Part shown: one piece after another, positions 1 to 14,200 of the stretch | Layout of the letters: every line of letters starts with the position of its first letter | Position numbering within the stretch: position 1 is the stretch's first letter | Assembly (NCBI GenBank): GCA_019054805.1 | Contig: JAHQIY010000007.1 | Location: forward strand, 2,919,501 to 2,983,500 | DNA: 64,000 nt | Direction: 5' to 3' | Source: Brachionus manjavacas | Taxonomy: Eukaryota > Rotifera > Eurotatoria > Ploima > Brachionidae | Position numbers and translations under genes: made by a program | Notes under the pieces: model-generated | What the model was told of the DNA's origin: nothing | Database searches by the model: none | The model's input: only the letters and a program-made list of their open reading frames with translations

Positions 1-977
1 GCTCAAGAAGAATTTTGTTGAATAATGAAAATTTAAATGTTCATAATTTAATGCTGGACAAAAAAAGACTGTATCCGTTTCAAAAAATTCTCCTCTCGGC
101 TACACTTACCCGTAATCCGGAGAATTTAGAGCAAATGAAGCTTTTTCAACCAGTCTATTTTTCGGTGGGAGCCGAAAAACTCTGCATAGGTGAAATTACG
201 AAAAGTAATGAGGAGACATCTGATGAGCAAAACATTGAGGTAAAAAAACTTGATTCCAAAGACATGGCAGATGTGAGCGTGCCAAGCGAACTCAAAGAAA
301 TATTCATTCAGGTAATTGTCCAGCAAAAATCCCTAATGGCCATTTATCTGATAAAAACGCTTGGTTACAAGAGAATGCTTGCTTTTGTGAACTCAAAGGA
401 AACAGCAAAAAGACTGACAAAATTGTTTGAGCTAAACGGAATTACATCAGCTGAGTATTCATCGGCTTTGCATTCTGCTAGACGTAAAAGAATACAGTCA
501 AAGTTTCTCGATGGGAAATTAGATGTCTTGGTATGCTCAGATGTAATGGCTCGCGGTATGGACTTGGAGAATGTTGATTACGTTTTGATGTATGATGCCC
601 CTAAGCATTTAAGCAGCTATGTTCATAAAGCAGGTCGAACGGCTCGAGCCGGAAAAAGCGGAATGGTAATCACTTTTTTGGAGCACAAAGAAGTTTATTT
701 TTTCAAAAAGATGGTTGAGCCCATCGGAACAAAGGATGGGGAAGCATCAGAAAACAAGATTAAGCACAAAATTAAGGAGATAAAGATCCAAAAAAGCATG
801 ATGAAACATTTGATTGAAGATTATAAAAATTCACTTGACAAATTAAAAGAAGAATTGGCTAAAAAGCCGAAAACGGAAAAAATTGGTGAAGCATCCACAA
901 ATAAAGGATTCAATAAGCGAAAATTTTCGAATAATTCGAAAGTAAATAAAAGCTTTAAAAAATTTAAAAAAACTTGA
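1..977 (+). CDS. DDX51: DDX51/Dbp6-like DEAD-box RNA helicase, C-terminal part (5' end outside window)
   Basis: Reading frame open from the window edge to TGA at 975-977, so the N-terminal half (Q motif, Walker A, DEAD) lies upstream. Visible: helicase motif III SAT in LLSATLTRNPENL; the second RecA lobe with LAFVNSKETAKRL (motif IV region); motif V VLVCSDVMARGMDLENVDYV; and motif VI as HKAGRTARAG, where most DEAD proteins have HRxGRTxRxG. A Lys-rich tail of about 90 residues follows, as usual for nucleolar helicases. The wording of the SAT block and the FQPVYFSVG segment is typical of DDX51 (yeast Dbp6), an ATP-dependent helicase of 60S ribosome assembly in the nucleolus. The part seen is one exon. 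An AATAAA at 980-985 is too close to the stop to be the obvious poly(A) signal. Other DEAD-box families are less likely. Confidence 0.85.
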   Translation, partial: SRRILLNNENLNVHNLMLDKKRLYPFQKILLSATLTRNPENLEQMKLFQPVYFSVGAEKLCIGEITKSNEETSDEQNIEVKKLDSKDMADVSVPSELKEIFIQVIVQQKSLMAIYLIKTLGYKRMLAFVNSKETAKRLTKLFELNGITSAEYSSALHSARRKRIQSKFLDGKLDVLVCSDVMARGMDLENVDYVLMYDAPKHLSSYVHKAGRTARAGKSGMVITFLEHKEVYFFKKMVEPIGTKDGEASENKIKHKIKEIKIQKSMMKHLIEDYKNSLDKLKEELAKKPKTEKIGEASTNKGFNKRKFSNNSKVNKSFKKFKKT

Positions 978-1634
978 TAAATAAAATTCTTTAAAAAAAA
1001 TATAATTTTAGTTCTTAATAGAAAGTTAATTTTTAAATTATGGCCATTTATTCATCCTAAGTATATTTTTTTTCATTCTAAAGAAATTTATAACAACAAA
1101 AAGCACTTTTTGAGCTTGTTTAAATACTTAATATTCAATTTTTCTAACTTACAAATAAGAATTCTAAAGCATTTTTTTTTACCAGAAAGTAAAAGTATCA
1201 CTCAAAATTAATAAATATATATACTTTAAATAAACAAATTTTATATTCAAGTAAAATTTTTTTACTATAGAGCATATTCCTTTTCTTCAAAACTAAACTG
1301 GTTTACCTATTCTTCGAAAGATCTTCTAGGAGTTTAATAAATTTTTTTTTTCAACACCAGATGACAATTTTTTGATTTTAAAGTGTGATAAATTTTAAAG
1401 TTTTTAACAGACATTTTCTTTCTGAGAATAATAACAAATTAAATTGATAAAATATAATTATTTTAAATCAAACTAGTTATTTTTTTTTTATTTCTAGAAA
1501 AGAAATATATTTGTGAAACAGAAACAGTATAATCAAATTTAACAATTAAAAATATAATTTTAAAATTACTATTTTATTTAAAATTTAGATTTTGCTTAAC
1601 ATTGTTTTTTCTTTTTTTTATACATCATCATATT
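978..1634. other. AT-rich intergenic spacer downstream of DDX51
   Basis: No open frame or recognisable RNA. Mostly A/T homopolymer runs. It ends at the (ATT)-type tail of the LINE relic that follows. Confidence 0.6.
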
Positions 1635-2900
1635 GAAATAAATAATAATAATAAAATAATTTAAGCAGTTGTAGTAATGAAAACTATATACAGTATAGGA
1701 ATATCTTTACTAGACTTTTTTTAATGACTTGGACTTTAATTTGGGACTTTTAAACAACTCTGACTCCAAAATTCATTCATGATTCTTTGTCAATACACGC
1801 TTTAAAATTGTTTTTCCTTTTACCGCTTTTTCTGGCAGACTTTTCGAATATTTCACTGCTCTATTCGTTAAAAAATTATACCTTTATAATCCTCTTTTAT
1901 TTATTTATCTGACCATAAAATATCTCATGGGATTTTCTTAAATTTAAGGACATACCTTTTTGAAAAATGAATTCCATTAACCAGCTTTATCTTTTCAAAA
2001 TTGTTGACAATTTTGTACATTTGAAGCAAATCGCCTCTTATTTTTCTATCTTCAAGGCTCAACAAGCCTAATTCGTTTAATCAAGATTATTTTTATTGAC
2101 TTTGATTGATTTAACTAATTTGGTGGCTGTTTTCTGCACTTTCTCAAGCACCTTTTGATCTACTTTAGCCGATGGAGGCCACGCATCAACTTCGTACTCT
2201 AAGTAATAATTGTCCCTATTCTATCCTAGTGGATAATGGGGAGGTGCTCATCTCCTTTTCGAGTACTTTTTTGAGCAATGGCTACCATCTGACACAGAGG
2301 CTACTGCAGCGTGTTGATCATCTACACCGCAATTATTACCCGAAACTGGTCCCCCTATTTTTATGATGAAAGAGGTTTAAACATTCGCCCCGTATTGCAG
2401 AGATGTTATGAAGATTTTTTCTATGTTATGATGATTGCTTGCATGATTAACACGAAAACCATTCGGCTATACGGGCTTTTACTCTAAGTGAGGCCGGACT
2501 AATGCAATATAAAGTGGTTTCATAGTTTACCTGTCCAAAAAAAAAATATATTTTTAATTTGACCAAGAACCCGATTTGCTTTTGATGCTGTAGATGAACA
2601 CTGTTTGCCCTATTTGAGATCCAAAGACATTATTTCTACTGACGTTTCGCCAAGTTCATATTTACTATTCAATCCTTATATATTGAATAGTAAATATGAA
2701 CATAGACATTTGATATTTATGTTTCAACCTGTTCTTACCATCATATACCGCATTTAGTTTGCATTTAGAAAAATTCAGTTCTCTTGACCGTATGTTTGCC
2801 CATTCGATTAAAGTGTTCAAATCTTTTTTTAGAGTAGTTGAAAATATTTGATGCCTTTTTAAAATTTCAACCAATTTCGGATAATCCGCATATAAGGTTT
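1635..2900 (-). mobile_element. 5'-truncated non-LTR retrotransposon relic (RT catalytic region to 3' tail)
   Basis: Read on the minus strand. The catalytic box appears as YADY at 2892-2881 (YADD expected), followed by LKKDLNTLIEWANIRS and NFSKCKLNAVYDGKN, the usual post-catalytic RT segment. After frame breaks come SKANRVLGQIK and ALVRPHLE near 2600-2490. The element is then interrupted by a 275-bp insertion (2205-2479) and resumes with EYEVDAWPP, LEKVQKTATKLV and LLSLEDRKIRGDLLQMYKIV (about 2200-1960), then a degenerate C-terminus down to about 1750. An ATT-rich microsatellite at about 1650-1633 fits a LINE 3' tail. The order is that of the C-terminal third of CR1/Jockey-type LINE ORF2. Frameshifts and stops make it a pseudogene, and the missing upstream RT and endonuclease suggest 5' truncation. 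Confidence 0.85.
2205..2479. mobile_element. 275-bp non-autonomous insertion with 10-bp target-site duplication, nested in the LINE
   Basis: The 10-mer TACTCTAAGT occurs at 2195-2204 and again at 2480-2489, directly flanking this segment. Removing the segment and one copy of the repeat joins ALVRPHLE to YEVDAWPP in frame in the host LINE, so this is a true insertion. The insert begins AATTGTCCC, continues CTATCCTAGTGGATAATGG, and contains GAGCAATGGCTACC. Related sequence occurs at 21917-21964, 34083-34168 (reverse strand) and 58784-58890. It has no long inverted termini, no poly(A) tail and no real ORF. A 9-11 bp duplication fits a MULE-like MITE or a small retroposon; the class is not settled. 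Confidence 0.8.
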
Positions 2901-5900
2901 TTTTTTTATTTGTGATTAACTCCTAAAAAATTCTTTTTTTCTTCTTTTTTATTATATTCATCTTTTCCTTATTCTAATGGTTCATGTTGAAAATAAATGA
3001 TTAATTTAATCAAATTTTACAGTTCAAATTAAAGAAACTAAAGCAAATTTCAACTGAAATCAACAAATTATATTAATCTACTGATCTGAATTACTTTCTC
3101 GATATCTACTCGAAAAGTTTTTTTGAGGCCGATATTTATTCATTTTTGTCATTTTGAGCTTCTAAGTAAATAGCTTATTCTTCTAAGAAAAGAATTATAA
3201 TAAAATTGTAAAGCAATCTTTTCTATGAGAAAACAATCAATTAGAATATTTTCGGAAAATCGTTGGTATTAGTATTTTTTGTGATTCTTGTACCTCTGAA
3301 TTTATTTAATCAAAAAATGACAAATAGCCTTGAGGTCAAAAGATCAATGTTAATCAATGTCTGTATTGTATTTTATATTTAAAATATTTATTGTATTTTC
3401 TGAAGATGCTTCAATTCTTTGTTTTATTTAATTTACGTTTAAAGATTTTTATTTTTTAATATGAAAAACCTTTAGCTCGGTATAGATAAATGTATAAATA
3501 AAAATCATTTTTCCTTAAATTTCTTCTTATTCTTTACTTTTTTTCTGTGACAAATGCATAAATTTCTTTTGTGTATTTTTCCAATGTCAACAGGTTATAT
3601 GACTTTAACGTGAATTTTTGAAAGTGAAGTTTTTAGTAGTGATACAAAAATAAAAAAATAAAAATGGAATTTAAATTTAATTTTTTTAATTAATAATCTT
3701 AAGCTTTTTACTTCTGGTCTAAAATTTAAAAAATTAAAAAATTGGCATTATTAGGTAAGGACCTAATTATCTTTTTTTTTTAATTTTAGCGTTCGATAAA
3801 ATGATTCATTTTTTCAGTGCATTTTGATTTTCTAGTTGATTATAATTTAAAAAATTATAATTTTCATTCAATTTAAATGTTCTTGAATAAAAAAATATTT
3901 TAACAGTTGATATATTTTTTTAGAAAAATCAGTTTTCATTGATTTGACATTCGAAAATGTATTAATTTAATCAATTCAATTAAAAATTAAAAATTATAGT
4001 TTCTCAAGATCATACTAAAGTCTTATGATAATTTATGTGCATTCAAACCTCTTATGATTCATGGTTGTTTTATTTACAAATATTAATTCTAGCTAATCAT
4101 AAAAGTATTTGTAATTTGTGCAACGTTTTATTATTTAAAGAGGTCAAAAAGCACGTATCGAAGATTTAAATATTTAAAAGAGGTGGTCATATATTTTAAT
4201 AGTCGATCTGATATTTGATATTGAACAAATGCAATATATCAATATTTTTACATATTCATTTGATTGATGACTTTTTATAAAAAAAGAAAAATTGAAATTT
4301 AAAAACATCTAATTAATTGTATTTTTCTTGAGAAAATAAAGATAAATTAATATTAAATATTTTTTAGAACATTATTTGAGAAGATTCAAAATTTTCTGAT
4401 GATTTAACTCGACTATTTTTTTAATCTAAATAAAATGGTTAAATACTCGTTTTAATAAATTATTTTAAATACAATACAAATATTAAGGTGAGCATCAGAT
4501 TTTAAAACAAATTGAAATTTTATATGATTGTATTTTACTCATTATTTAGTTTTTTAAATTTATGAGATTATTTAAAAAATAGATATTTTCAAAATGTCTA
4601 TTCCTGAGATTTAAAAAATTTACTTTTCTTATATATTTTAAAATATTAATTCTAATTTCTATTATTCTTTAATTATGTAAATTTTTTAAATTTAAATTTA
4701 AACTGAAAAATTCTGTATTTTTATAGTTGACAAGTTTTTCCAATAGTTAAACAAAATTATAATCTGAAAAACGGTTAGAAGTCTTGATCATGAAGTCCTT
4801 CAGTTCAGTAAAAAATTTTTAAATAAAAACTAATTTTAATTATCATGGGAATTCCGGCATAAAATTAGCTTAGTTTGAAGCTTAATTAAAGTTAAAAAAT
4901 TGAATAAAAAGACTTACGGTCTATTTATTTATTAAATAAAAAATTTCCACATAATTGATATTTAGATAAATGATTATGTGCCAGACTTTGCAAACACAGG
5001 AAGGTTCCTAGTGAGATCGTAATTTCACATTTACCCACTGTGATCTTTTAATTCATCTTTAGTATTTAATTAATTAAATAAATTTTAGACTTAGACTAAT
5101 CCACCTTTATGGAATTAGCCGAAAAAAATTAAAAATTAATTTAAATATATGACATTTCAGATGAATTTTGATTTTATTAATCCGGGCAATATGCATCGTA
5201 TGGTCAATCAAAGAGTTTAGGATTTGGGATAACGATGACATTTTGAATACAAATTTAGGTAATATATGTATTTATTATACGAAACCGTATTATTGAGCAT
5301 TTTGTTAGCTTAAACTAGATTCTCTGAAAATTCAAGCTGAAAACTTAAAGTTCGCGACTTTTGTTTTCCTTTGATTTCTCTTCGCAGAATCAAAATGATT
5401 AATAGGATTTCGAGCGCCTTTTGTTGCTTTTAAGTTGTTTTTGATTCAAGTGATTTTTTTAATTTAGAAATATTTATTACGAATTGCACGCAAAATCTAG
5501 ATAATAATTAACTCGTGCGGGCAAGTATTTTCCTAGTCAAACAAATCCAGATTGAGAATTAAATTGTTTTTTTTTGGAGAGAAAGTATTTAAATAAATTT
5601 TTTTATTAATCAAAAAATGGTAAACAAAAATATTTTCTTTATGATACAACTAATTTTTTGTGTAAATTTTTGCTCATTTTGTTGTCATTTTTATTCTATT
5701 CCTTATATAAAAAAATATTTTTGGACTACTGCGATTTTTTATTACTACTTAATAAATGAAAAATGTAAAGCTTACTTAATCTAATTGTAAAAATTGAGCT
5801 GAAGGGTATTAGTTCAATTTAATTGTTAATAAATACAAAATTAAAAGTTTTACTCCCATTTGAAAAAAACAAATATCCGATTTTTTTTCAAATAGTCAAA

Positions 5901-8900
5901 TAAGCTAGCATGAAATATGTAATTTTTAAACATAAAAGTAATTCAATTTAAAAATGCTTCCATATTTTAATCTAAAAAAAATTTAATTATTTTGGGTTAA
6001 AATTTTAAATTTTGTTAACAGTGTTCTTAAAGTTTAATTTTGTTTAATTTGTTTTGGTATAAAAATATTTGAGAGATTTTGTAATTTTTTAAAAGTCCTA
6101 AATTTGAAACAAAATCATCTGTCCCAAAATATTACGTAAGATTTATAAATCAATAATATAAATATTAAAAACAATATTTAAGAACTAAATATATTTAGCC
6201 TAACATTTTCGTATTTAATTCAAAATCGATTTTAAATCAATATTTATGAGCTAAATATTAATCAAAAGTTCCTGATATTTCTATCGTTACGATCAACTTT
6301 TGTGACTAACTCTTGAAATTTAACTCAACAAAAAAAATATATTTCAACTATTGAAGTATTTAATTCGTTTAAGTAATTTGAAATATTAGCTAAAGATCAA
6401 GTTTGTATAAGTTTTTTGAATTTTAGCCTTTATTTAGCTTGCTTTGTCGTAATATTTCAAAATAGGCTCCTAGTCAATTTAATATGGAGTGGGCTTTTAG
6501 TTGATTTTAAATAAAACTCATTATCAAATGTTTCCATTAGCTTTGATTATGCTTTTATGTCGCTAAATTTTATTTTATCCTTAACTTAGATAACTTTGTC
6601 TCTTGTAATCATGCGGTTTCAATTTGGTTAATATTTTATAAATTTTTCTCAGCGACTGGCTCAAAATTTAGAATAATCTGAATGCAACCAATATGTCAAA
6701 TATTTGCTTTAATAAAAAGCGTTTTGGAAATTTCGTATGATACTAATCAAACTAACCAAATAGTTGCTACGGTTGTAAAGAAAAAACAGTTTTTAATTTT
6801 TTTAAGTCTTATCTTTATTTTTTAAATGGTCTTTTTATTTTTGGGATTTTTTATTTTATTTAATTACAAATAGTTGCCAAGCAAAATAGTTTTTTAGAAC
6901 TAGAGCTTGGACAAACTTAAATAACTTTTTTATTTTCTATTAAATAATTTATTTTTCAGGTTTTTGATAACATCATGTAGTTTTTTTTTTGAAAAAACTA
7001 ACCAAATTTTTGAAGCTTTAAAAGTTCTATTATTATCAAAATTGATAATTACAAAAGATACTAATTAATTAGAGTAGGTTCATTTGTTTAGAGAAAAGCG
7101 TCAATTTAATCTAATTTAATTTGTGGCAATTTTTCAAAGTTTATCAAATTCATTTTAATTAATCGACATGCAATTTTCGTTTTAAACTAAGCTTTTTAAA
7201 AAAAAAAATAAACTATTTAGTTTGTTTGAATTATTGGAAAAATTGTCAAAAACAAAATTATTTTTTTCCTATTAATTCACAGACAATATTATCAAGTGTA
7301 TTTAATCATTTATCTAAAATAAAGTTTAAATTTTAAACTTTTAAATTTAAATCGATTTGATTTTCAATTTTTCTTCAGATAGCTCTAAGACCCATTTTGG
7401 ATTTAGTTGTGATTTGTTCCAGATTTATTTCTTATTTGGACCGTCTTTATTCAGCTTTTTAGGATCAGATCAAAGTTTTTTAAAATTTAAATCAAAGACT
7501 ATCGGATGTTTAATTCTTTAAAGAATTTTTTATTTTTCCAGTTAGTAAAATTTATTAATAACAAAGCAAACTAGGTAAAAAAATTCAATTTTTCATGGTT
7601 TGACATCAAAATTGTTTTTTTTTTCATTTTGGTAATGTTTGATCAAATGTTTCAAGCCAGAAGTTTAGAGACCAATTTTAGCAGTTGAAAATAATTTTCT
7701 TTTTTAATTTTTAATTAAAAATGACTCGAATAATTGGAATTGCGACCCAGTTTTAGATTTTTGATAAGAGATTATCAGTGGATCTGAGTGATTTTCGCAT
7801 AACCTCAAGCCTATACTTTTCTTAAATTAGAAATTAATTAATCCAAGTTGAGTGAAACTTTTGTCAAGGTTAGTATCTGCCTATTCAAATAAGAATTCAC
7901 TTTTATTTGAAAAAGATCAAATTTCGGAAATTTTAGAAAATATTAGGCACGCGAAAACGCCTTAGTTTTCTCTCGAGTTTCAGACCATGATTAAGACTAG
8001 AAGATGTCTGAATCACAAGTAGCACTAAAGAGTAGACCTTTTTTGACCGAATTTCTAATTAAAAAATTTTAATAACATGTTTATCTGAAAAAAATCAAAA
8101 CGTAGTTTCGAGGCAGACATTTTACAAAAAAAATTTGCAATATGGGTTTTAGTTGAAAGCGAAAATAAATTATGAATTCTCGACTCGTTTACATTGAGAT
8201 TGCTGTTATTGATTTCAAGCGACACTTGAAATTTTTCACTAATGGCAAGAATGGAATAATTACTGATTTAGCCCAATGGCTTCTTAAGAACCTAAATATT
8301 TCTAGTGATCGCACGCGCAAATCTTAATGCGATGCAAAATTTAATTTTTGTTTAGGCATCCTTTAGGTAAATTGATCCATAATTCGAATTTTTGTAATCC
8401 GATTTATGAAATTCAGTGCGTTTAAATTTTATTAATAAAGGTGTATTGTTTGCTCGCCCATCCGCGAAATTTTTGTTTGATGGATCGATAATTAATCAAT
8501 ATTTGTGGTTATTTATTGTAGGCCGGGACGCTGTGATAATTAAAAATGATTCGAGTTTTTCAACTCAAAACCCTTTCTTTTTGCCATTCAATTAGGCTTT
8601 ATTTGGAGTAAATTCCCAAGAATATTCAATTTATTTTTAAATTGCTGCTGGAAGTGGAGAAAATTTTAATTTATGAAGATTAAATATTAAATACAATTAA
8701 TTATAATGTTTTATTTTAAAAATTGATTATTTTAGTTTAAAAATATTTTATGTTTAAATGATATTCAAATATTGGTTTCATTTAAGGCTAAATTAAAAAT
8801 GGAAAATTTTGATCAAATAACTGCGGTGTGTTTTACAGATTTTAGTTTTCGATTCAAAATTAACATTTATTTTGATTCGGATTTTAGAATTAGTTTTAGT

Positions 8901-11204
8901 AGGAGTTGAAGTAATTTAAGCTGTGGTGGCTAAAAAATAAAAATAGCGCTGTCAGACACACAGTGGCACCAAAAAATTGTTTTAGACGATCGACTGAAGT
9001 TTAGTCAAAAAGCTCCCTAGGCAAAACGTTTCATAAATTGGTGCAGCTCTATTAAATAAGACATTTTATTTGGGCTGATTCTTAGCCATTTTGGTTAAAA
9101 TGTTTAAATATTTTATTTTATTAATCTTTTACAACAAAAAGGTCGGAAAGAGTTTAAATAACGACTATCTTTTATTCAAGCAATATTGATAGTCAAAAGC
9201 AAATTTATCAATGTCAAATCGTTTTTAGATATAAAAAAATTAAAGTTTAGAAAAAATCAGAAAAAGATCAGATAGAATTTATTTTAGAAAATATTTCGGT
9301 TTAAATTTTGCTTTAAGATTTAAACATCTGACAATTATCAGGGAAAAATGATGTTATTGATTTGGATGATTTTATGCATTTTATGGGGTCTAAAAAATTC
9401 CTCAGGATTTTGTGAATAATTTATTTTGGACATTAGAGATCAGTTTTTTTAATCTTAAAAATGAGATTAAATTATTTAAATTTCTAATTAAATAAGCGAA
9501 GTTCTTTGTACTAAACCCAATCCAACATGATTTTATCCAACTTTTTTGATAACAAAAAGAGTTTTAAAAAACTCTGAATATTTTAGTGATAAAACAGTGG
9601 CCTTAAATAATATTTATTTTTGAAAAAGTGACCAAACTTGTACTGCAAACTATAAAAGTAGTCGGTAATAATTAATAAATGATTTAAGAAACCTACAGCA
9701 AAAACGTGCAAAAGATTTCTTAATGCGACACAACATTTCATTTGTTTTTCCATTTGATGTAATAAATTGAATTTTTCATTTCAAATTTGATGGAAAAATC
9801 ACTCCATGATCTCTCTCCATGTGGGATCCATTATTTTGTTTATATTTATAGCTTAAAATGGTGACCATAGTGCTTTACTACGCGCGCAGATCATTCCTGT
9901 TAATACTGAATTATCAAGGTCTACTCATTTGAGAATCGAAGCATCTATACAATAATGAATGTTTAAAACGGAAATAAGAATTAAAAAAAATTTGAACCTC
10001 AATGAAAATTATTTATTGAAAATATAATAAAGCTAAAAAGGCGATTTTGAAATTGGTCTTTGAGGGTACGATTTCATTTATTTTACATCAATAAAATTAA
10101 TATTATGCAAAAATTGACTGTAAAAATTGGCTGATAATAATCGATAGGTTTATTAAATAAAAATAATGTTTTAGATTGTAAAAAAGATTTTTGTTAAAAC
10201 CATAAAAATAAACGAGTAAAAGTAATAAACTCGTTAATTAGCTAAAACTTAATTATTTAAAAATTTGGACTAAAGAACTATTTTAATTTTTATTCTGACA
10301 GAAATATGGTTGTAATAAGACAAATATAAAAATTATTTAATTTGTTGCTAACTTTTTTTTTTAATTTTTAAATAGGAAAATTTAATCAAGAACAAATTAT
10401 TCTTTAAATTAATTTCTTTTTATCAATTTTATTTTGTTAAAAAAGTTGCTTTGAATATTTCTGATTATAGAAAGATTTTTTTACCTAAAAATACTTTTAG
10501 AGGTGAAAAATGACTATGAAAATTTTTTTAAACTTCTGTCATTAGAATAAAATTTAATGAGTCTTCAAAAGAGTGGGTGCACTAATAAATTTAGATACAC
10601 GAATATAAAACTGCCATAAAAATCTAATTTTTTACATCCGGAATGGTTTTTTAATGTTTTAAATTTTTTTAACAGGTTTTGATATTAAATATTATCAAAT
10701 TGCTTTCAATTAAAATTTTTTACTTTTTTTATTAATAAATGACTTCAAAAAACGTCATAAAAAAATCAATAATTAAATTTTTACTTTATAGAAAATGAGT
10801 TTTTTAGATGCTTTAAAGCTGCGAAATTTATTTTAATTTAACATTTTTAGTGCCAAAATTCAGGTGACAATCATTTTTTAAAAATAATAAAATTTCCAAA
10901 ACTAGAAATTTATTTTTCAGTATAAGAAAGTTTACTTAAATGTGTATACGACAATTCTAAGTGAATTTAATCTTAGTCTTTTGTTATCCATTTCATTAAA
11001 TGGAAAAACGACATATGAATATCAACATAGCTTTAAAATCATCTTGTTTTGGTTCGAAATGGCAATGAAAATTTTCAAGCAATTTTATGGCAAATTAAAT
11101 CACTGAATTGTGAAATATGAACCAAACCGATCTAATTAGGCTAGGTCAAATTAATTCTTTTTAAAATTTAGATAAAATGAAAATTTAAGCTGATAACTTT
11201 AAAA
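2901..11204. other. Long AT-rich intergenic region upstream of dixin
   Basis: About 8.3 kb with no ORF of coding character on either strand and no tRNA or other RNA I could recognise. It is dominated by A/T runs. A few slightly GC-richer patches (about 4975-5060, 8250-8340, 9690-9840) could be regulatory but show no recognisable motif cluster. An in-frame TGA at 11178-11180 closes the dixin frame upstream of its ATG. Confidence 0.5.
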
Positions 11205-14200
11205 ATGCTCGGCAATAACCAACTATTCGGAGATTCGGGTGATTTAAACCCGAAAAGCTCGTCTACTTTCATTTCCTCATCATCGATCAATAGCAATCAT
11301 CAAAGATCGAATTTAAGGCATAGTACAAATAGCTTAGCCGCCGCCAAATCTCAATCTAATCCTGTACAAATTCAAAATTACATTACTTGGATAAACTCGC
11401 ACCTTAAAAAGCGTCCTGGAGTCAAGCTAGTCGAAAATTTGCACACTGATTTAGCAAATGGAGTCAGCCTCATACATCTAATAGAAGTAATTTGTAAGTA
11501 TTTTATTTTTTTCAACAAAAATTTAATAAATAAAAGTATTTTTTTAAATTTGAATTTGTCGAATAAAATTTATTTTTACCAAAGCTGGCACTATTTTGAC
11601 CGATGTTAATTTGAACCCCAAGACCCAGTCGGAGTGTAGAGAGAACATAGAAAAGATTTTGAAATTTATGCAACAAAATTCTGTCAAAATGCATCAGACT
11701 TCGGCCAAAGAAATACTAGAAGGAAACTTAAAGTCAATAATGCGTTTGGTGCTGGCCTTGGCAGCCCATTTCAAGCCCACAAATGTTCAGCCTTATTCGG
11801 CATTCATGTCCAAACTAAATCAAAATCCAAGCTCACAGACATCTAGCTCAACTAATTTAAACACGTTTTCAAACAAACAAATGACCAACAAACGATCACA
11901 GTCGACAAATAATGTTAACTCGATGAACAACACGTACGTGGTAAATAATCAACAATCAGCCAGCTCGGCTTCAAAGCCAACATTAAATCAAAGTTTGTTT
12001 TCTATAAATATCTAAATGATTTTTTCTAATTTGTGTACAAAAGCACGAAATTTGGACTCTATGACGCATTTGGTACAAGCAGCTTGTGTCAGTCTAGCTG
12101 ATGTACGAAAATACAAAAACGAAAATTTTAAGTAATTAAAAATAGTTAAAAAAAAGAAAAGATAATTTTTTTTTTAATTTTTAGCATTAAGTATGTTAAA
12201 AGAGGCAATTTGACGGATTGTAATTCGACTTACTTAAATCCAATTAACCTTAACTCGAACCAAACGTATATACTTCCCAATATGAACACAACGAACTATA
12301 TAGATAAAACGTGTAATCAGTTTTCGCCACCCAAAAATAGCACCATGATTACTGGTTCATTTTTGCTGTCGCCTAATGCAGCCCAACCGATCGCCTCTTC
12401 AACTGTTCTTCAGCCTGTTGGTAATGCTTTGGACACTACTGCGATGTCAATGGACAGAAGTGCAGTATATAATCTTAAATCTGTTAAAAGTAAGCTACAA
12501 ATTAATATCTTTAAAAAAAATTTTTTAAATTACTCAATAATGCATACTTTCGAAGAATATTTTAAATTTTTTTTCGAAATTTAGATTTAATTTTTAGTCT
12601 AAATAAACATCATTTCAGATGTTAACTAATTTATTTTTCAATTTTCTCTTGGAAGTTAAATAAAAAGTAAAAGTGGCATAGTTATTTTTTTGAAAATTTG
12701 GAAATTTTAAGCCTTAAATTTAAAACTAAGTTTTAAAATTTAAATTAATCAGTCTCTATAGTTAATTATCCAGGCTTTTTTAGTGAAAATTTATTTTTCT
12801 TAAAACTAGGCGTTTTAGGGAAAGACAGAATTTAAATTAAAAAAGCTATCATTCAAATATAATAAATTATAAATTAATTACTTAGTTACATGCGGTAATT
12901 TTATCTTCAAATCAATCTAAAAAAATCAAGTTTTATTTTTTGATAAAAATTATGATAAGCTTTTTCAAATACTTTAGCAGTTTTCACAAATATATTTTTA
13001 AAAACAAAATAAAAAAATCCAAAATTTTAATGATAAAATTAAGCTTAATTTTAATTTATAAAAAGCGAAATTTTATTTTTATCTAACTAAAAATAAAATA
13101 ATATTATTGATTTTAATTTTAATTTAAGATTTTTTTCAAAACTAATTAATTTAGGTCATTAAAATTTAACACTGTGAATCTATTTTAAAAAAAAGTTACT
13201 GCTTTTTAGTAAAAAATTTTCTATGCACCTTTATCAATTTATTTTGATATTCAAATCATATTTGACTAAATTATTATTTTACACTAAATCGCAAATTTAA
13301 ATTTTTAAATTTAAGTCGTTTTTCGAAAACAGCGATAATTTCACAAAAGATTAAAATCGAATAATTGAATGAAAGAGAGAACTATGATACCATAACTTTT
13401 TGTTTACTAATCTTAGTTATAAGGCGAACTACAAATTCATTTAATTTGGAATAATTCAAATAAAAACCATGCTATAAGAATTATTAATTTTATTTTTGAT
13501 AAAGACTTAAATTTACTTTTCTTCCATTAATATTACCAAATTTTTGACTTAATTTAGAATGAGTAAAAAAATTTTGAATCCTAATACCATTTGAAAAGAT
13601 TTATAAAAAAAATAAACATTTTTTGAATTATTTGGAATTTTTATTTTTCTTAAAAAGCAATTACTGTGAAATTACTTTAATTTTTTGAAAAATATTTTCT
13701 ATTTAAAACAACACGAAAAATGCTTGTTGCTTCTAGTGCAATGCTTCCTAATAATTTTTAAAGTTGAAAATTGGGCATTTTTAATGGAAGATAAGATAAA
13801 TACAAGTCTTTTTCTAAAATAAAAAATTTAAATTAAAAAGAAATGAATTTCAGGTTTACTTTATTTCAAAGAGTAGTAAGGAAAGGTTAACGGTAAAATA
13901 ATTTACAATCTATCGATTTATTTAGTAAAAGTAAATTTTAAAATTAATTTATATCAACAAATAGTTACTAATGGAACATTGGAAATTCGCTCAGTTTAAT
14001 TTTTTCGTTTTCTAAACAAAAATTTTATTCCTAAATTTAAATTAAAAATTATATCCAGATGGAATTGGAAAAATTTCGATATTTTAAAAAATTCTGATAT
14101 ATTTTTTTTAATTTTAAAAACATTGAAAATAGAAAAACCTTTCGACTAGATTTAAGATATAAAGAATTATTTAGCCTTGTGATCAAATATCAAAGTGAAA

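Noticed and set aside
2213-2260. tRNA-derived SINE head in the dispersed repeat (TAGTGGATAATGG as A box, TTTTCGAGTAC as B box)
   Set aside because: The spacing is about 31 bp instead of the usual 40 or more, and the B box lacks the leading GG; resemblance is too weak to name it a tRNA-SINE.
2172-2366. Plus-strand 64-codon frame
   Set aside because: It lies across the LINE/insertion junction; the minus strand explains the left part and the insert has no coding character.
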